DNA of 14,841 nt from Actinomycetota bacterium (GCA_005884985.1 VAYK01000108.1:1-14841), one strand, 5' to 3'. Positions 8,772 through 14,841 are shown, counted from the stretch's first letter. Notes: generated by a model not told the origin, from the letters alone. Numbers and translations are program-made.

Positions 8772-10751
8772 CTATTGGGTCAGAACGGCGACACAGGCAC
8801 CCAGCTCGTTCTTGTCACACGGCTGGGTTCCGGCGTCGCCGTCGTTAAGGGTCTCGACGTACTTGATGAAGTGGCCGACGATCTCGTCCTGTCCCGCCGG
8901 GTCATCGCCCGAGCAGGGTGATTGGTCGTAACCACTGACGTAGAACGTCGCGAAGTCGGTGATCGGCACGGTGCCGCTGCCGGTGGCGTTGAAGCTCCCG
9001 AATGGGGTTAGGAAGACGTTGACGAGGCGCGGGTCGCCGGGGTTGAGGTGCGGGAAGTCGGACCAGTGGTTGGGGCTCACACAGCTGTTCGCGTTCCTGT
9101 TGCCCTGGATCCGGTAGTTCATCCCGTGCCTCACCTGCCCCGTCGCGTTGCCGGTCGAGATCGCCACGCATTGCCAGGGCTGTGGGCTGCCCCAGAGGAT
9201 GGTCGACGTTGCGGGGCATTGCCCTGACGGGGAGATGCGCTCGTAGTCGGGGGCACACCCCTGTCCCAGCTCGTCCTCGAGGTTGGAGAGAGCCGGGTCG
9301 CAGTCGACCTTCTGGCCCTGGTTGCCGAGGACCGCCAGGTGCACGAGCGGCGAAGAGGGCGCCGACGCGTCCTGGATCAAGCTCTGGCTCAGGCCGATCT
9401 TCACGGACACGCCGTGGGTGGTCCCGCGCGCCACGGAGTTGACCCACACGGAGTTGCCCTCCCAGAGCTGAGCCATCCGGATCGGGCCGTTGAGCGAGTT
9501 GCCCTGGGCAGTGCTGCCACTGAACGTCCGCTGCACGGGTTGACCGCCCTCGAACTGGCCGCTGCAGTCGAATGGCGCGCTCTTCTTGTTGCCGCAGTTG
9601 GCGCCGGTGATCTTCTGAGGAGCGTTCGCCTCGCGCCAGTCGAGCGTCACGGGGACCGGGCCGGCGGCCGAGGCGACGCTCACCGGAGCCGATGCCCACT
9701 GGCTGGTCGAGCCGTTGCACGAACCGGTCTGGAATGTCAGCGGTGCGCCAGTGGCGCCCACGTGCGCCGTGATCGACGCCCCGACGCTGGGAAGCTGGTG
9801 GTTGGCCGCGCAGGGGCCGAAGTCGAGGTCGGCGTGGACGACCACCGTGCAGCTCGTTCCGGAAGCCTGGAAATAGGGATCCGCGCAGGTTCCCTGGCTG
9901 AGGTAGACGTTTCGCGCCTGGGGCGGATTGGGGGGCGCCCCCGAGCCGCTCGTCGAGTAGCCGCGCATGAACAGCTCCTGGTCGAAGCAGCTGACGAAGC
10001 GGTCTCCGCAGTTCGTCGTCGAGCCCCCGCTGAGCGCGACGCGCACGCCGATCCGGCTCGTGTTGACCGGGAGCGCCAGCGGATCGGCGGCGTTGTCCCA
10101 GATCGATAGTCCGTTCGACGTCCCGTCGCGGGCCAGGTCGCGAGTGCCGAGAACGGCGTTGCCGTTGGCCTCGTCGAGGAACGTGATCTTGACCTTGTTG
10201 GGCTGCGGGTCCGGCACCGCGATCGGAAGCGAGTCGGCGAACCGATTCTTTTGGAAGAGCTCCACCCGCGCGTGGGAGTTGATGAACGGGACGCTGGTGA
10301 ACAGGCTCGCCGCGCGAAAGAACAGCGGCAGGTCGGTCTCGGTCAGCTTGACGTCGATCATCCCCGACTGGCATGGGGACGCCGTATCGACGGTGTCGTC
10401 GACGGGCGAGGCCTGGTTGTAGTAGGTCCGCGAGTTGAGCTCGAAGTGGACGTCCTGCGGCGAGGTGCCCCCGAGCTGGTGGTTGTAGCCGCCCGACTCG
10501 GTGCCGGAGTAGTCGCGCGCCGTCTGCTCCACGGCGCCGTTGTCGCAGGCCGCGGCGCCGAAGCTGGTGGCCAGGTTGCCCGCCGCGGCGAGCGCGGCGG
10601 CATCGGCCTGGGTCTGGAGGTGGCGGTGGTGCCCGAACCAGTTGCCGACATCGATCACGAAGATCGGGAGTAGCACCACGAGCGGCAACCAGAGGATGAC
10701 GGTCACCATGACGGCACCGTGCTCTTCGCGCATCAGGAAGGCCTCGCCCAT
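8772..10751 (-). CDS. tadG: TadG-like Flp pilus assembly protein with large Cys-rich extracellular region
   Basis: From ATG 10749-10751 the product is 659 residues. The N-terminus (EEHGAVMVTVILWLPLVVLL, then VIDVGNWFGHHRHLQTQADAAALAAA) matches the TadG N-terminal membrane segment (TadE/G-like). The remaining 600 or so residues are predicted outside the membrane, rich in Ser, Thr, Gly and Asn, and contain 18 Cys, all after the membrane helix, suggesting disulfides. I see no VWA motif, unlike Gram-negative TadG. TadG-type proteins are thought to be minor pilus or tip components. The start lies two bases after the tadE stop; ATG 10733 is an alternative. The same frame stays open upstream to a TTG at 11213 across tadE, but that part is out-of-frame tadE and is not included. 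No Cys-rich domain family is recognised. Confidence 0.82.
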   Translation of the reverse strand: MGEAFLMREEHGAVMVTVILWLPLVVLLPIFVIDVGNWFGHHRHLQTQADAAALAAAGNLATSFGAAACDNGAVEQTARDYSGTESGGYNHQLGGTSPQDVHFELNSRTYYNQASPVDDTVDTASPCQSGMIDVKLTETDLPLFFRAASLFTSVPFINSHARVELFQKNRFADSLPIAVPDPQPNKVKITFLDEANGNAVLGTRDLARDGTSNGLSIWDNAADPLALPVNTSRIGVRVALSGGSTTNCGDRFVSCFDQELFMRGYSTSGSGAPPNPPQARNVYLSQGTCADPYFQASGTSCTVVVHADLDFGPCAANHQLPSVGASITAHVGATGAPLTFQTGSCNGSTSQWASAPVSVASAAGPVPVTLDWREANAPQKITGANCGNKKSAPFDCSGQFEGGQPVQRTFSGSTAQGNSLNGPIRMAQLWEGNSVWVNSVARGTTHGVSVKIGLSQSLIQDASAPSSPLVHLAVLGNQGQKVDCDPALSNLEDELGQGCAPDYERISPSGQCPATSTILWGSPQPWQCVAISTGNATGQVRHGMNYRIQGNRNANSCVSPNHWSDFPHLNPGDPRLVNVFLTPFGSFNATGSGTVPITDFATFYVSGYDQSPCSGDDPAGQDEIVGHFIKYVETLNDGDAGTQPCDKNELGACVAVLTQ

Positions 10752-10753
10752 CG

Positions 10754-11289
10754 CTACGAGCACCCCGCCCCGTAAGCGCTCGGAGCCTGCTCGAGCCGCA
10801 TGGTGGCCGAGCCGGTCATGGTGGTGGTGGCGACGTCGAGCTGGTCGCCGAGGAACGGCATCCAGTTGTAGCTCACGGTCACGGTCGTCTCGACCGGGTC
10901 TCCGACGTTCGAGCTGCCGTTCGGAAAGGCGATGCAGACCTGCGCCGGCGAGGGGACCGAGCTGGTGCCCCCGTCGCGAAGCTCCTGGGTGTCGGCCTGG
11001 TTGCGGATCGACTCCTGGAGGGTGGAGCCTGGGCCAGGGTTGTGGTTCACGGCCGCGTAGCGGGCGCCGACGTTGGCGAGCTGGCTCTCGTCGATCCAGT
11101 AGTTGATCGCGCGCCCGAAGTCGAGCACGCCGAACAAGATCAGAAGGAGCAGCGGAAGCAGGAGCGTGAATTCGACGAGCGCGCTCCCGTCCTCCTCGCG
11201 CGCCCGACGGCAAGCGCGTTCGACGCGCTCACGCTGAGGCGAGCGGTGGCCTTCGTGGAGGTGAGTTTTCGGCGGTTGCGTGTGATCAT
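10754..11289 (-). CDS. tadE: TadE-like pseudopilin; start codon and coding frame do not match
   Basis: The frame ending at TAG 10754-10756 encodes a clear TadE-family protein: a basic segment, EEDGSALVEF with the prepilin-type G/xxxxE site, a membrane helix (TLLLPLLLLILFGVLDFGRA), then NYWIDESQLANVGARYAAVN and an extracytoplasmic beta-rich domain with two Cys. TadE is a pseudopilin processed by the Tad peptidase and needed for Flp assembly. The problem is the start. Between the flp stop (11302) and the membrane helix this frame has no ATG, GTG, TTG or CTG. The only well-placed ATG (11287-11289, 12 nt after flp) is in another frame and hits a stop within 50 codons. A one-base shift between 11289 and about 11200, for instance at AAAA (11266-11269), would join ATG to the TadE frame; the span given is therefore not a multiple of three. 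An ATG at 11485 inside flp opens the TadE frame but would overlap all of flp. Confidence 0.8.
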
Positions 11290-11301
11290 GGTGTTCCGGC
11301 G

Positions 11302-11499
11302 TTAGATCTGATTGGGTTGTCTGGCCGTCACGACCTCGGTCAGCTTGGCCACGACGCTCGTGCCGATGGCGGTCAGCGCGGCGATAGCCACGACCGAGAC
11401 GAGCGCCAGGATCAGGGCGTACTCGACCAGAGCCTGACCTTCCTCGCGGCCTCGGAGGGACTGCAGGAGACCCATCAACTTCCATTGGAGACCTATCAA
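11302..11499 (-). CDS. flp: Flp major pilin (prepilin)
   Basis: The precursor ends at TAA 11302-11304 and has the Flp layout: a short basic leader, the cleavage motif EEG/QALVEYALILALV with Glu at +5 and Tyr at +6, a hydrophobic helix (ALILALVSVVAIAALTAIG), and a short tail (TSVVAKLTEVVTARQPNQI). Mature pilin would be 44 residues. It is the structural subunit of the pilus. Two starts are possible: TTG 11497-11499, ten bases after a very strong AAGGAGGTGA (11507-11516), giving a 21-residue leader; or ATG 11473-11475, with GGAAG three bases before it, giving a 13-residue leader. I give the longer form because of the strong site. The two start regions are copies of one another, 21 nt apart. It is the first gene of the operon, with a leader of roughly 70 nt. 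Confidence 0.9.
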   Translation of the reverse strand: MIGLQWKLMGLLQSLRGREEGQALVEYALILALVSVVAIAALTAIGTSVVAKLTEVVTARQPNQI

Positions 11500-11502
11500 C
11501 TT
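11466..11502 (-). repeat. Imperfect 16-bp direct repeat, 21-nt period, at the flp start
   Basis: On the plus strand GGAGACCCATCAACTT (11466-11481) and GGAGACCTATCAACTT (11487-11502) differ at one base and are offset by 21 nt, which is seven codons in the flp frame. On the coding strand both read AAGTTGAT(A/G)GGTCTCC, so the start region of flp appears to have been tandemly duplicated. Confidence 0.9.
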
Positions 11503-11506
11503 CGGT

Positions 11507-11516
11507 TCACCTCCTT
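11507..11516 (-). promoter_or_regulatory. Strong ribosome binding site for flp
   Basis: AAGGAGGTGA on the minus strand is a near-perfect match to the anti-Shine-Dalgarno sequence, stronger than that of any other gene in the window. It fits a highly expressed major pilin. From GGAGG it is about ten bases to TTG 11499 and over thirty to ATG 11475, so it favours the TTG start. Confidence 0.75.
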
Positions 11517-11574
11517 CTCCTGTCTTCGGAGACCAGCACCGTCGCGATCTCACTTCGCACGCCGGGTCCGGCCG

Positions 11575-11603
11575 TATTTACCTTGGCGAGCCTAGGACCG
11601 GAA
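11575..11603 (-). promoter_or_regulatory. Candidate promoter of the tad operon
   Basis: On the minus strand TAAATA (11575-11580) resembles a -10 element (four of six), and TTCCGG lies 17 nt upstream (11598-11603) as a weak -35 (three of six). Transcription from here would give a leader of roughly 70 nt before flp. The palindrome at 11626-11639 would lie just upstream, in an activator position. Judged by eye. Confidence 0.28.
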
Positions 11604-11608
11604 CGGCG

Positions 11609-11675
11609 CAGGCAAACCACCCGATGGTCTAGTTAGACCCAGACCTTTGGTTGGTGGCAAGGGACTCGAAGGCGG
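11609..11675. promoter_or_regulatory. Palindrome and nested inverted repeats in the divergent tad/hydrolase control region
   Basis: A perfect 14-bp palindrome arm pair GGTCTA-GT-TAGACC occupies 11626-11639. It is nested inside an outer CCACC/GGTGG pair (about 11616-11620 and 11653-11657), so either strand could form a branched or long stem. GGCAAACC (11611-11618) precedes it on the plus strand. The element lies between flp (minus) and the peptidoglycan hydrolase (plus) and could be an operator shared by both, or part of the hydrolase mRNA leader. The rest of 11517-11690 holds no gene. Confidence 0.45.
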
Positions 11676-11690
11676 GGATAGTCGGGGGCG

Positions 11691-13553
11691 ATGAATCTTC
11701 CGGCGCCGAAGCCAAAGGTCCTGTCGCCATGGGCGAACGCCGGCCTCGCGCCGCTGGTCGCCCTCGCGCTGGTCGCGGGTGCCAAGACGGCTCAGGCCCA
11801 GGAACCCGCCGTGACTGCGAGCGGCGAGCAGCCGGACGGGACGAGCTGCGCGCCCTCGGCCGGCGACGCGACCGGTACCGGCGATCCAAGCACTTCCACT
11901 ACCACTACCACCACTACCACCGGTGACCCAACCGATGGCACTGGCGCCGGATCGCCCGAGTGCCAGGTGCCGCCCGACGACGGAGAGGACCAGGATGGAC
12001 CCTCCGGGCACGGCGGCACCAGCGGCGGCGGCGCCGGCGGTAGTGGTGGCGGGGTCGGGGAGGGAGGCGGACAGGGGGACGCGCCTGGCAGTGGGGGCGT
12101 GAACCCTCCCGGCGGGGCCACCGGGCCGACTGGGCCCACCGGGCCCACCGGGCCAACCGGGCCCACCGGTCCGACCGGGCCCGGCGGTTCCCATGGTTCC
12201 GCCGGGCCCGGCGGTCCCGGTGGAACGGGCCGACATGGGAGCGGCGGTGCGAGCCGCCACAACGGCAACGGGGGAACCCGCGCCGCAGGGCGACACCCGA
12301 ACGCGATCCGCCACTCGCTCAGCAAGCCGCATGGCGTTTCGACCGACTCGAACTCCACCGTCGCCAACTTTGGCCCCGCCCCGCCCGCCGTCCCTCCGTT
12401 CATCATCGGCCAGTCCGAGGTCCCGCCCTTCCTGTTGCCGATCTACCGGAGCTGCGGTGCCCAGTACGGGATCCCGTGGGAGGTGCTGGCGGGGATCAAC
12501 CAGATCGAGACCGGCTTCGGCACCAACCTGAACGTCTCCAGCGCCGGGGCGATGGGCTGGATGCAGTTCCTACCCTCGACCTGGAGAGCCTACGGGGTGG
12601 ACGCCAATGGCGACGGCAGCAAGGACCCCTACAACCCCGTCGATGCGATCTGCGCCGCGGCCCGCTACCTGAGGGCGGCCGGCGGCGACACCGACCTGAG
12701 GCGGGCGCTCCTCGCCTACAACCACGCCTACTGGTACGTCGATGAGGTGCTGCTCTACGCGCGCCAATACGGAACGCTTCCCGCCGGCGTCGTCGGCTCG
12801 CTCGGCGAGCTGCCCGACCCGCTGCCCTTGGAGAAGCGGCTCGACCGCCACTTCGCCCGCACGGTGGCGCGGATCGCGCGCTCCCATGACGTCGACTGGG
12901 CGCTGATCCTGGCCGTGCTGCGCGCCCGGGCCGACGGCGGGGCGATCTCCACCGACCTCGCAAAGGTTCGGGAGCTTGCCCGCCTTCTCGAGCGTCGCGA
13001 GCGGCACGCGCGCCGGCTCGGCCCGCTGGTTCGCTACCTGTTCCCGGCTCGCCACAAGTTCGACCTCACCGTTGTCGCGCTTGCCCGTTACAACGAGGCG
13101 GTCGGCCTACGCGGGCTGGTGGAGGGGATGAACGCCGTCAAGGGCCGGCTGGGCGACCGGGTCCTGCACTCGCCGCGACTCGACATCTATGCCGGCGGCC
13201 GTGACGACATCGCGGCGGGACGCGTGGACGTGCGCGTGCTGGCTGTGCTCCTCTATCTGGCCGAGAGCTACGACTCGGTCACGGTGAGTTGCCTGATCCA
13301 GGGACACTCGTTCTTGACGAGCTCGGGCAACCCGTCCCTTCACGCGTTCGGCCGCGCCGTCGACATCTCCGCCGTGAACGGCACGCCGATCACGGGCCAT
13401 CAGAACCCGGGCGGTATCACCGAGCAGGTCCTCCGACACGTCTTGGCGCTGCCCGACGAGCTGCAGCCCTCCGAGCTGATCTCTCTATTCGATCTCGGCG
13501 GGCCGTCGTTCGCGCTCGCCGACCACTACGACCACATCCACATCGGGTTCTGA
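11691..13553 (+). CDS. Secreted peptidoglycan hydrolase: lytic transglycosylase plus VanY/M15-like domain, collagen-like linker
   Basis: The 620-residue product starts at ATG 11691 after GGGGGCG. It has a signal peptide with cleavage near TAQA/QE (residue 36), a Thr tract (about 68-77), a Gly-rich segment, a collagen-like tract of seven TGP units (144-164) and more Gly/Arg/His-rich linker to about 230. The domain at about 245-365 is a soluble lytic transglycosylase: YGIPWEVLAGINQIETGFG with the probable catalytic Glu273, then SAGAMGWMQFLPSTW and AICAAARYL. A helical middle region (about 380-495) is not recognised. The C-terminus (about 525-620) carries SLHAFGRAVDIS (His551, Asp558) and DHYDHIHIGF (His615, His617), the spacing of the zinc site of VanY/M15-type D,D-peptidases; this half could be catalytic or only wall-binding. 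Together the domains could cut both glycan and peptide. It diverges from flp and lies 26-32 nt before the DUF192 gene, suggesting it opens wall for the pilus (inference). Confidence 0.88.
   Translation: MNLPAPKPKVLSPWANAGLAPLVALALVAGAKTAQAQEPAVTASGEQPDGTSCAPSAGDATGTGDPSTSTTTTTTTTGDPTDGTGAGSPECQVPPDDGEDQDGPSGHGGTSGGGAGGSGGGVGEGGGQGDAPGSGGVNPPGGATGPTGPTGPTGPTGPTGPTGPGGSHGSAGPGGPGGTGRHGSGGASRHNGNGGTRAAGRHPNAIRHSLSKPHGVSTDSNSTVANFGPAPPAVPPFIIGQSEVPPFLLPIYRSCGAQYGIPWEVLAGINQIETGFGTNLNVSSAGAMGWMQFLPSTWRAYGVDANGDGSKDPYNPVDAICAAARYLRAAGGDTDLRRALLAYNHAYWYVDEVLLYARQYGTLPAGVVGSLGELPDPLPLEKRLDRHFARTVARIARSHDVDWALILAVLRARADGGAISTDLAKVRELARLLERRERHARRLGPLVRYLFPARHKFDLTVVALARYNEAVGLRGLVEGMNAVKGRLGDRVLHSPRLDIYAGGRDDIAAGRVDVRVLAVLLYLAESYDSVTVSCLIQGHSFLTSSGNPSLHAFGRAVDISAVNGTPITGHQNPGGITEQVLRHVLALPDELQPSELISLFDLGGPSFALADHYDHIHIGF
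12120..12182 (+). repeat. Seven tandem 9-bp units encoding the collagen-like TGP tract
   Basis: Seven contiguous units of consensus ACCGGGCCC run without gaps; variants are ACTGGGCCC, ACCGGGCCA, ACCGGGCCG and ACCGGTCCG. Each codes Thr-Gly-Pro. The unit is a multiple of three, so gain or loss of copies would change linker length without breaking the frame. A shorter ACTACC-type tract at about 11895-11921 codes the Thr run of the same protein. Confidence 0.9.
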
Positions 13554-13579
13554 CCGGACCGTTGCGCCAGGTAGTCCGA

Positions 13580-13939
13580 GTGTCGATGGGACCGAGCCTC
13601 AACGGTGGCAGGGTCGTCTGCGAGCGCTGCGAGCTGGCCGCGTCCTCATGGGCGCGAATGCGAGGTCTGATCGGCAGGCGGACGCTTGATCCGCAGCAGG
13701 GGCTGATGCTCAGGCCGGCCTTCGCGATCCACACGTTCTTCATGCGCTTCCCGATCGACGCGGTCTTCGTCGACTCTGATCTCTGGGTCGTCGGGATCCG
13801 GAGTCGCCTGCGACCGTGGCGAATGGCCGCGGTTCGCGGCGCGAGCGCGGTGCTGGAGCTGGCCCCCGGCGAGGCGGAGCACCGCGGCGTCGCCGTTCGC
13901 CAGCGGTTTCGCCTCGAGGCGGTCGGAGGCGGGCGATGA
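13580..13939 (+). CDS. DUF192 family protein
   Basis: The product (119 residues from GTG 13580; 117 from ATG 13586) shows the DUF192 (PF02643) pattern: ERCELAASSWARMRGLIGRR, then GLMLRPAFAIHTFFMRFPIDAVFVD, and a C-terminal AVLELAPGEAEHRGVAVRQRF. The family is a small beta-rich fold of unknown biochemical function, sometimes secreted; this copy has no signal peptide. CxxC-like Cys residues (CERC) near the N-terminus could bind a metal. The frame is open far upstream inside the hydrolase gene, but those codons are the hydrolase in another frame. A weak AGG at 13569-13571 supports GTG 13580. Its TGA overlaps the ATG of the prepilin peptidase gene (ATGA), so the two are probably made together, linking it to the pilus. 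Confidence 0.8.
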   Translation: MSMGPSLNGGRVVCERCELAASSWARMRGLIGRRTLDPQQGLMLRPAFAIHTFFMRFPIDAVFVDSDLWVVGIRSRLRPWRMAAVRGASAVLELAPGEAEHRGVAVRQRFRLEAVGGGR

Positions 13940-14541
13940 GCTCCGCGAGGGTCGAGGCGCAGGCGCAAGGCGAGGAGCGGCCCGAGAAACGCCCAGCGAG
14001 CCGCTCTCCTGGCTTCAGCGACCTCGCTCCCAGCCATCGGTACGCCGCGATGATCGTGGCGGTGGCCTCGGGAGCCTCGGTGCTTGTGCACTTCGGGCTG
14101 GGGGCGCGCGGGCTGATCTCGGTCGGGTTCGTCGCCGTGCTGGCGGTCGTCTCGACGATCGACATCCAGCATGGGCAGATCCCGAATCGGGTCCTGGTTC
14201 CAGCCGGATGTGCGCTGCTCGCCGCCCAGGTCGCATTCTTCCCGGGCCAAGCCGCCGAGTGGCTGGCAGCCGGGCTCGGCGCAGGCGTCGCCCTGCTGAT
14301 TCCCGCTCTCGTGAGGCGCCACGCGTTGGGGATGGGGGACGTGAAGCTGGCGGCGTTCCTCGGTATCGGCCTGGGCAAGGCCGTCGTCGGCGCGCTGCTC
14401 CTCGGATCCCTGGCGGCGGTTCCGTTTGCGGTCGCGATCCTCGTCAGGCGCGGGGTCGAGGCTCGAAAGCAGACGATGCCGCTCGGCCCGTTCCTGGCCT
14501 TCGGCGGCTTCCTCGCGCTGCTTCTCTCAGGCTCGCTCTAG
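13936..14541 (+). CDS. tadV: TadV/CpaA-like prepilin peptidase (A24 aspartic protease)
   Basis: The 201-residue product is a short A24-family prepilin peptidase without the N-terminal methylation domain, as in TadV/CpaA. It has a polar N-terminus of about 35 residues, then several membrane helices. The catalytic aspartates are Asp76 in STIDIQHGQIPN and Asp135 in GMGDVKLAAFLG; the conserved MPLGPFLAFGG near the C-terminus is also present. It should cleave the leader of Flp (G/QALVEY) and of the TadE pseudopilin (G/SALVEF) in the membrane. The ATG is preceded by GGAGGCGG and overlaps the DUF192 stop by four bases. This is the only prepilin peptidase in the window and is transcribed away from the main tad operon. 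The frame is open further upstream, within DUF192, but those codons are not counted. Confidence 0.92.
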   Translation: MSSARVEAQAQGEERPEKRPASRSPGFSDLAPSHRYAAMIVAVASGASVLVHFGLGARGLISVGFVAVLAVVSTIDIQHGQIPNRVLVPAGCALLAAQVAFFPGQAAEWLAAGLGAGVALLIPALVRRHALGMGDVKLAAFLGIGLGKAVVGALLLGSLAAVPFAVAILVRRGVEARKQTMPLGPFLAFGGFLALLLSGSL

Positions 14542-14561
14542 GCCGGACTAACCCCAAGTTC

Positions 14562-14577
14562 CCCCGACACCTCGGGG
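14562..14577 (+). terminator. Hairpin after the prepilin peptidase gene
   Basis: CCCCGA (14562-14567) pairs with TCGGGG (14572-14577) around a four-base loop, 20 nt after the tadV stop. There is no T run after it. It may end the hydrolase-DUF192-tadV transcript, or be part of a mobile-element end; the sequence up to 14650 holds nothing else I can name. Confidence 0.35.
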
Positions 14578-14659
14578 ATCGATAGCGACAGCTTGAAGTC
14601 GGACGCGCTCTTTCAGGCTCCTCGGTCAAGTACCACCCAAGTCCAAAGGAGGAGCGCGC

Positions 14660-14841
14660 ATGTCGCATGATGACGTGCTGTTCGACTACCGCCTGCGCCT
14701 GTTCACGCTCGCCGAGGAGATCGGCGTCCGTCCGGCCTGCCGGGCGATGGGCATCCACCACTCGACCTACCACCGCTGGAAGAAGCAGGTTAACCGCTGG
14801 GGCCTTGAGGCCCTGCGGGTGCGCGAGCGCCGGCGGCCGCG
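14660..14841 (+). CDS. N-terminus of a helix-turn-helix transposase-type protein, cut by right edge
   Basis: An ATG at 14660 follows a strong AAAGGAGGA (14645-14653) and opens a frame of 60 codons to the window end. The product begins MSHDDVLFDYRLRLFTLAEE and continues with a helix-turn-helix: ACRAMGIHHSTYHRWKKQV, then a basic RVRERRRP. This resembles the N-terminus of IS481/IS3-type transposases and related integrase-core proteins, where the helix-turn-helix binds the element ends. The catalytic DDE domain would lie beyond the window, so the family is a best guess. I could not identify a left terminal inverted repeat with confidence in 14542-14659. Confidence 0.65.
   Translation, partial: MSHDDVLFDYRLRLFTLAEEIGVRPACRAMGIHHSTYHRWKKQVNRWGLEALRVRERRRP

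Noticed and set aside
10752..11213. N-terminal extension of the tadG-like frame up to a TTG at 11213
   Set aside because: It overlaps the TadE coding frame, is Arg-rich without domains, and the TadG membrane segment begins directly after ATG 10751.
10754..11485. TadE translated from ATG 11485 inside flp
   Set aside because: It would overlap the whole flp gene out of frame and add an Arg/Pro-rich N-terminus unlike any TadE; kept only as a formal alternative to the frame shift.
11605..11690. c-di-GMP-I or c-di-AMP riboswitch before the hydrolase
   Set aside because: GGCAAACC and a hairpin are suggestive, but the conserved GGGACGCAAAGCC-type half of c-di-GMP-I and the GGGGGAACC-type core of the c-di-AMP class are not present; reported only as a structured region.
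12120..12182. Tandem repeats as a CRISPR array
   Set aside because: Units are 9 bp without spacers and encode TGP in frame within a secreted protein.
11592..12406. Minus-strand Gly/Pro-rich frames opposite the hydrolase
   Set aside because: They are the complement of the Gly-rich and TGP-coding linker; the repeats alone make them look protein-like.
13289..13579. Long N-terminal extension of the DUF192 frame
   Set aside because: It lies inside the hydrolase coding region in another frame and is Arg-rich; DUF192 similarity starts only after 13586.

Overview
The window looks like the chromosome of a high-GC, monoderm actinobacterium-like organism. GC is roughly two thirds in the central genes, codons end mostly in G or C, several genes start with GTG or TTG, and protein style (Gly-rich and collagen-like secreted proteins, VWA-TadB fusion, M15-like tail on a lytic transglycosylase) recalls the Thermoleophilia/Solirubrobacterales. 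That placement is inference; there is no rRNA or other marker gene in the window.

Layout. (1) 1-1092, minus strand: a secreted RTX/hemolysin-type calcium-binding repeat protein, cut by the left edge, with a promoter-like site that spans a small palindrome. (2) 1093-1424: mostly intergenic, with a possible tiny single-membrane-helix ORF followed by a hairpin. (3) 1425-2512, plus strand: a secreted phosphoesterase (PF04185-like) whose reading frame is broken once near 1920. (4) 2582-11499, minus strand: a compact Tad/Flp pilus operon, read as flp, tadE, tadG-like, cpaB/rcpC, cpaE/tadZ, tadA/cpaF, a VWA-tadB fusion, tadC. Gaps are 22 nt or less and one pair overlaps. (5) About 11500-11690: a divergent control region with a perfect 14-bp palindrome. 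(6) 11691-14541, plus strand: a two-domain peptidoglycan hydrolase with a collagen-like linker, a DUF192 protein, and a TadV-like prepilin peptidase overlapping DUF192 by 4 nt. (7) 14660 to the right edge: the N-terminus of a helix-turn-helix transposase-type protein.

How the genes fit together. Flp is the pilin and TadE a pseudopilin; both carry the G/xxxxE(Y/F) cleavage motif for the peptidase at 13936-14541. TadA is the motor ATPase, TadB and TadC the membrane platform, CpaE the localisation ATPase, and CpaB and the TadG-like protein envelope or tip components. No outer-membrane secretin or lipoprotein is present, as expected for a monoderm. The hydrolase, divergent from the pilus operon and upstream of the peptidase, could remodel cell wall for pilus passage (inference).

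Most notable points: the VWA domain lies in the TadB protein rather than in TadG; tadE lacks any in-frame start codon and seems to need a -1 shift; the flp start region is a 21-nt tandem duplication; the hydrolase joins a transglycosylase and a VanY/M15-like domain behind a seven-unit collagen-like tract; and the phosphoesterase is frameshifted.
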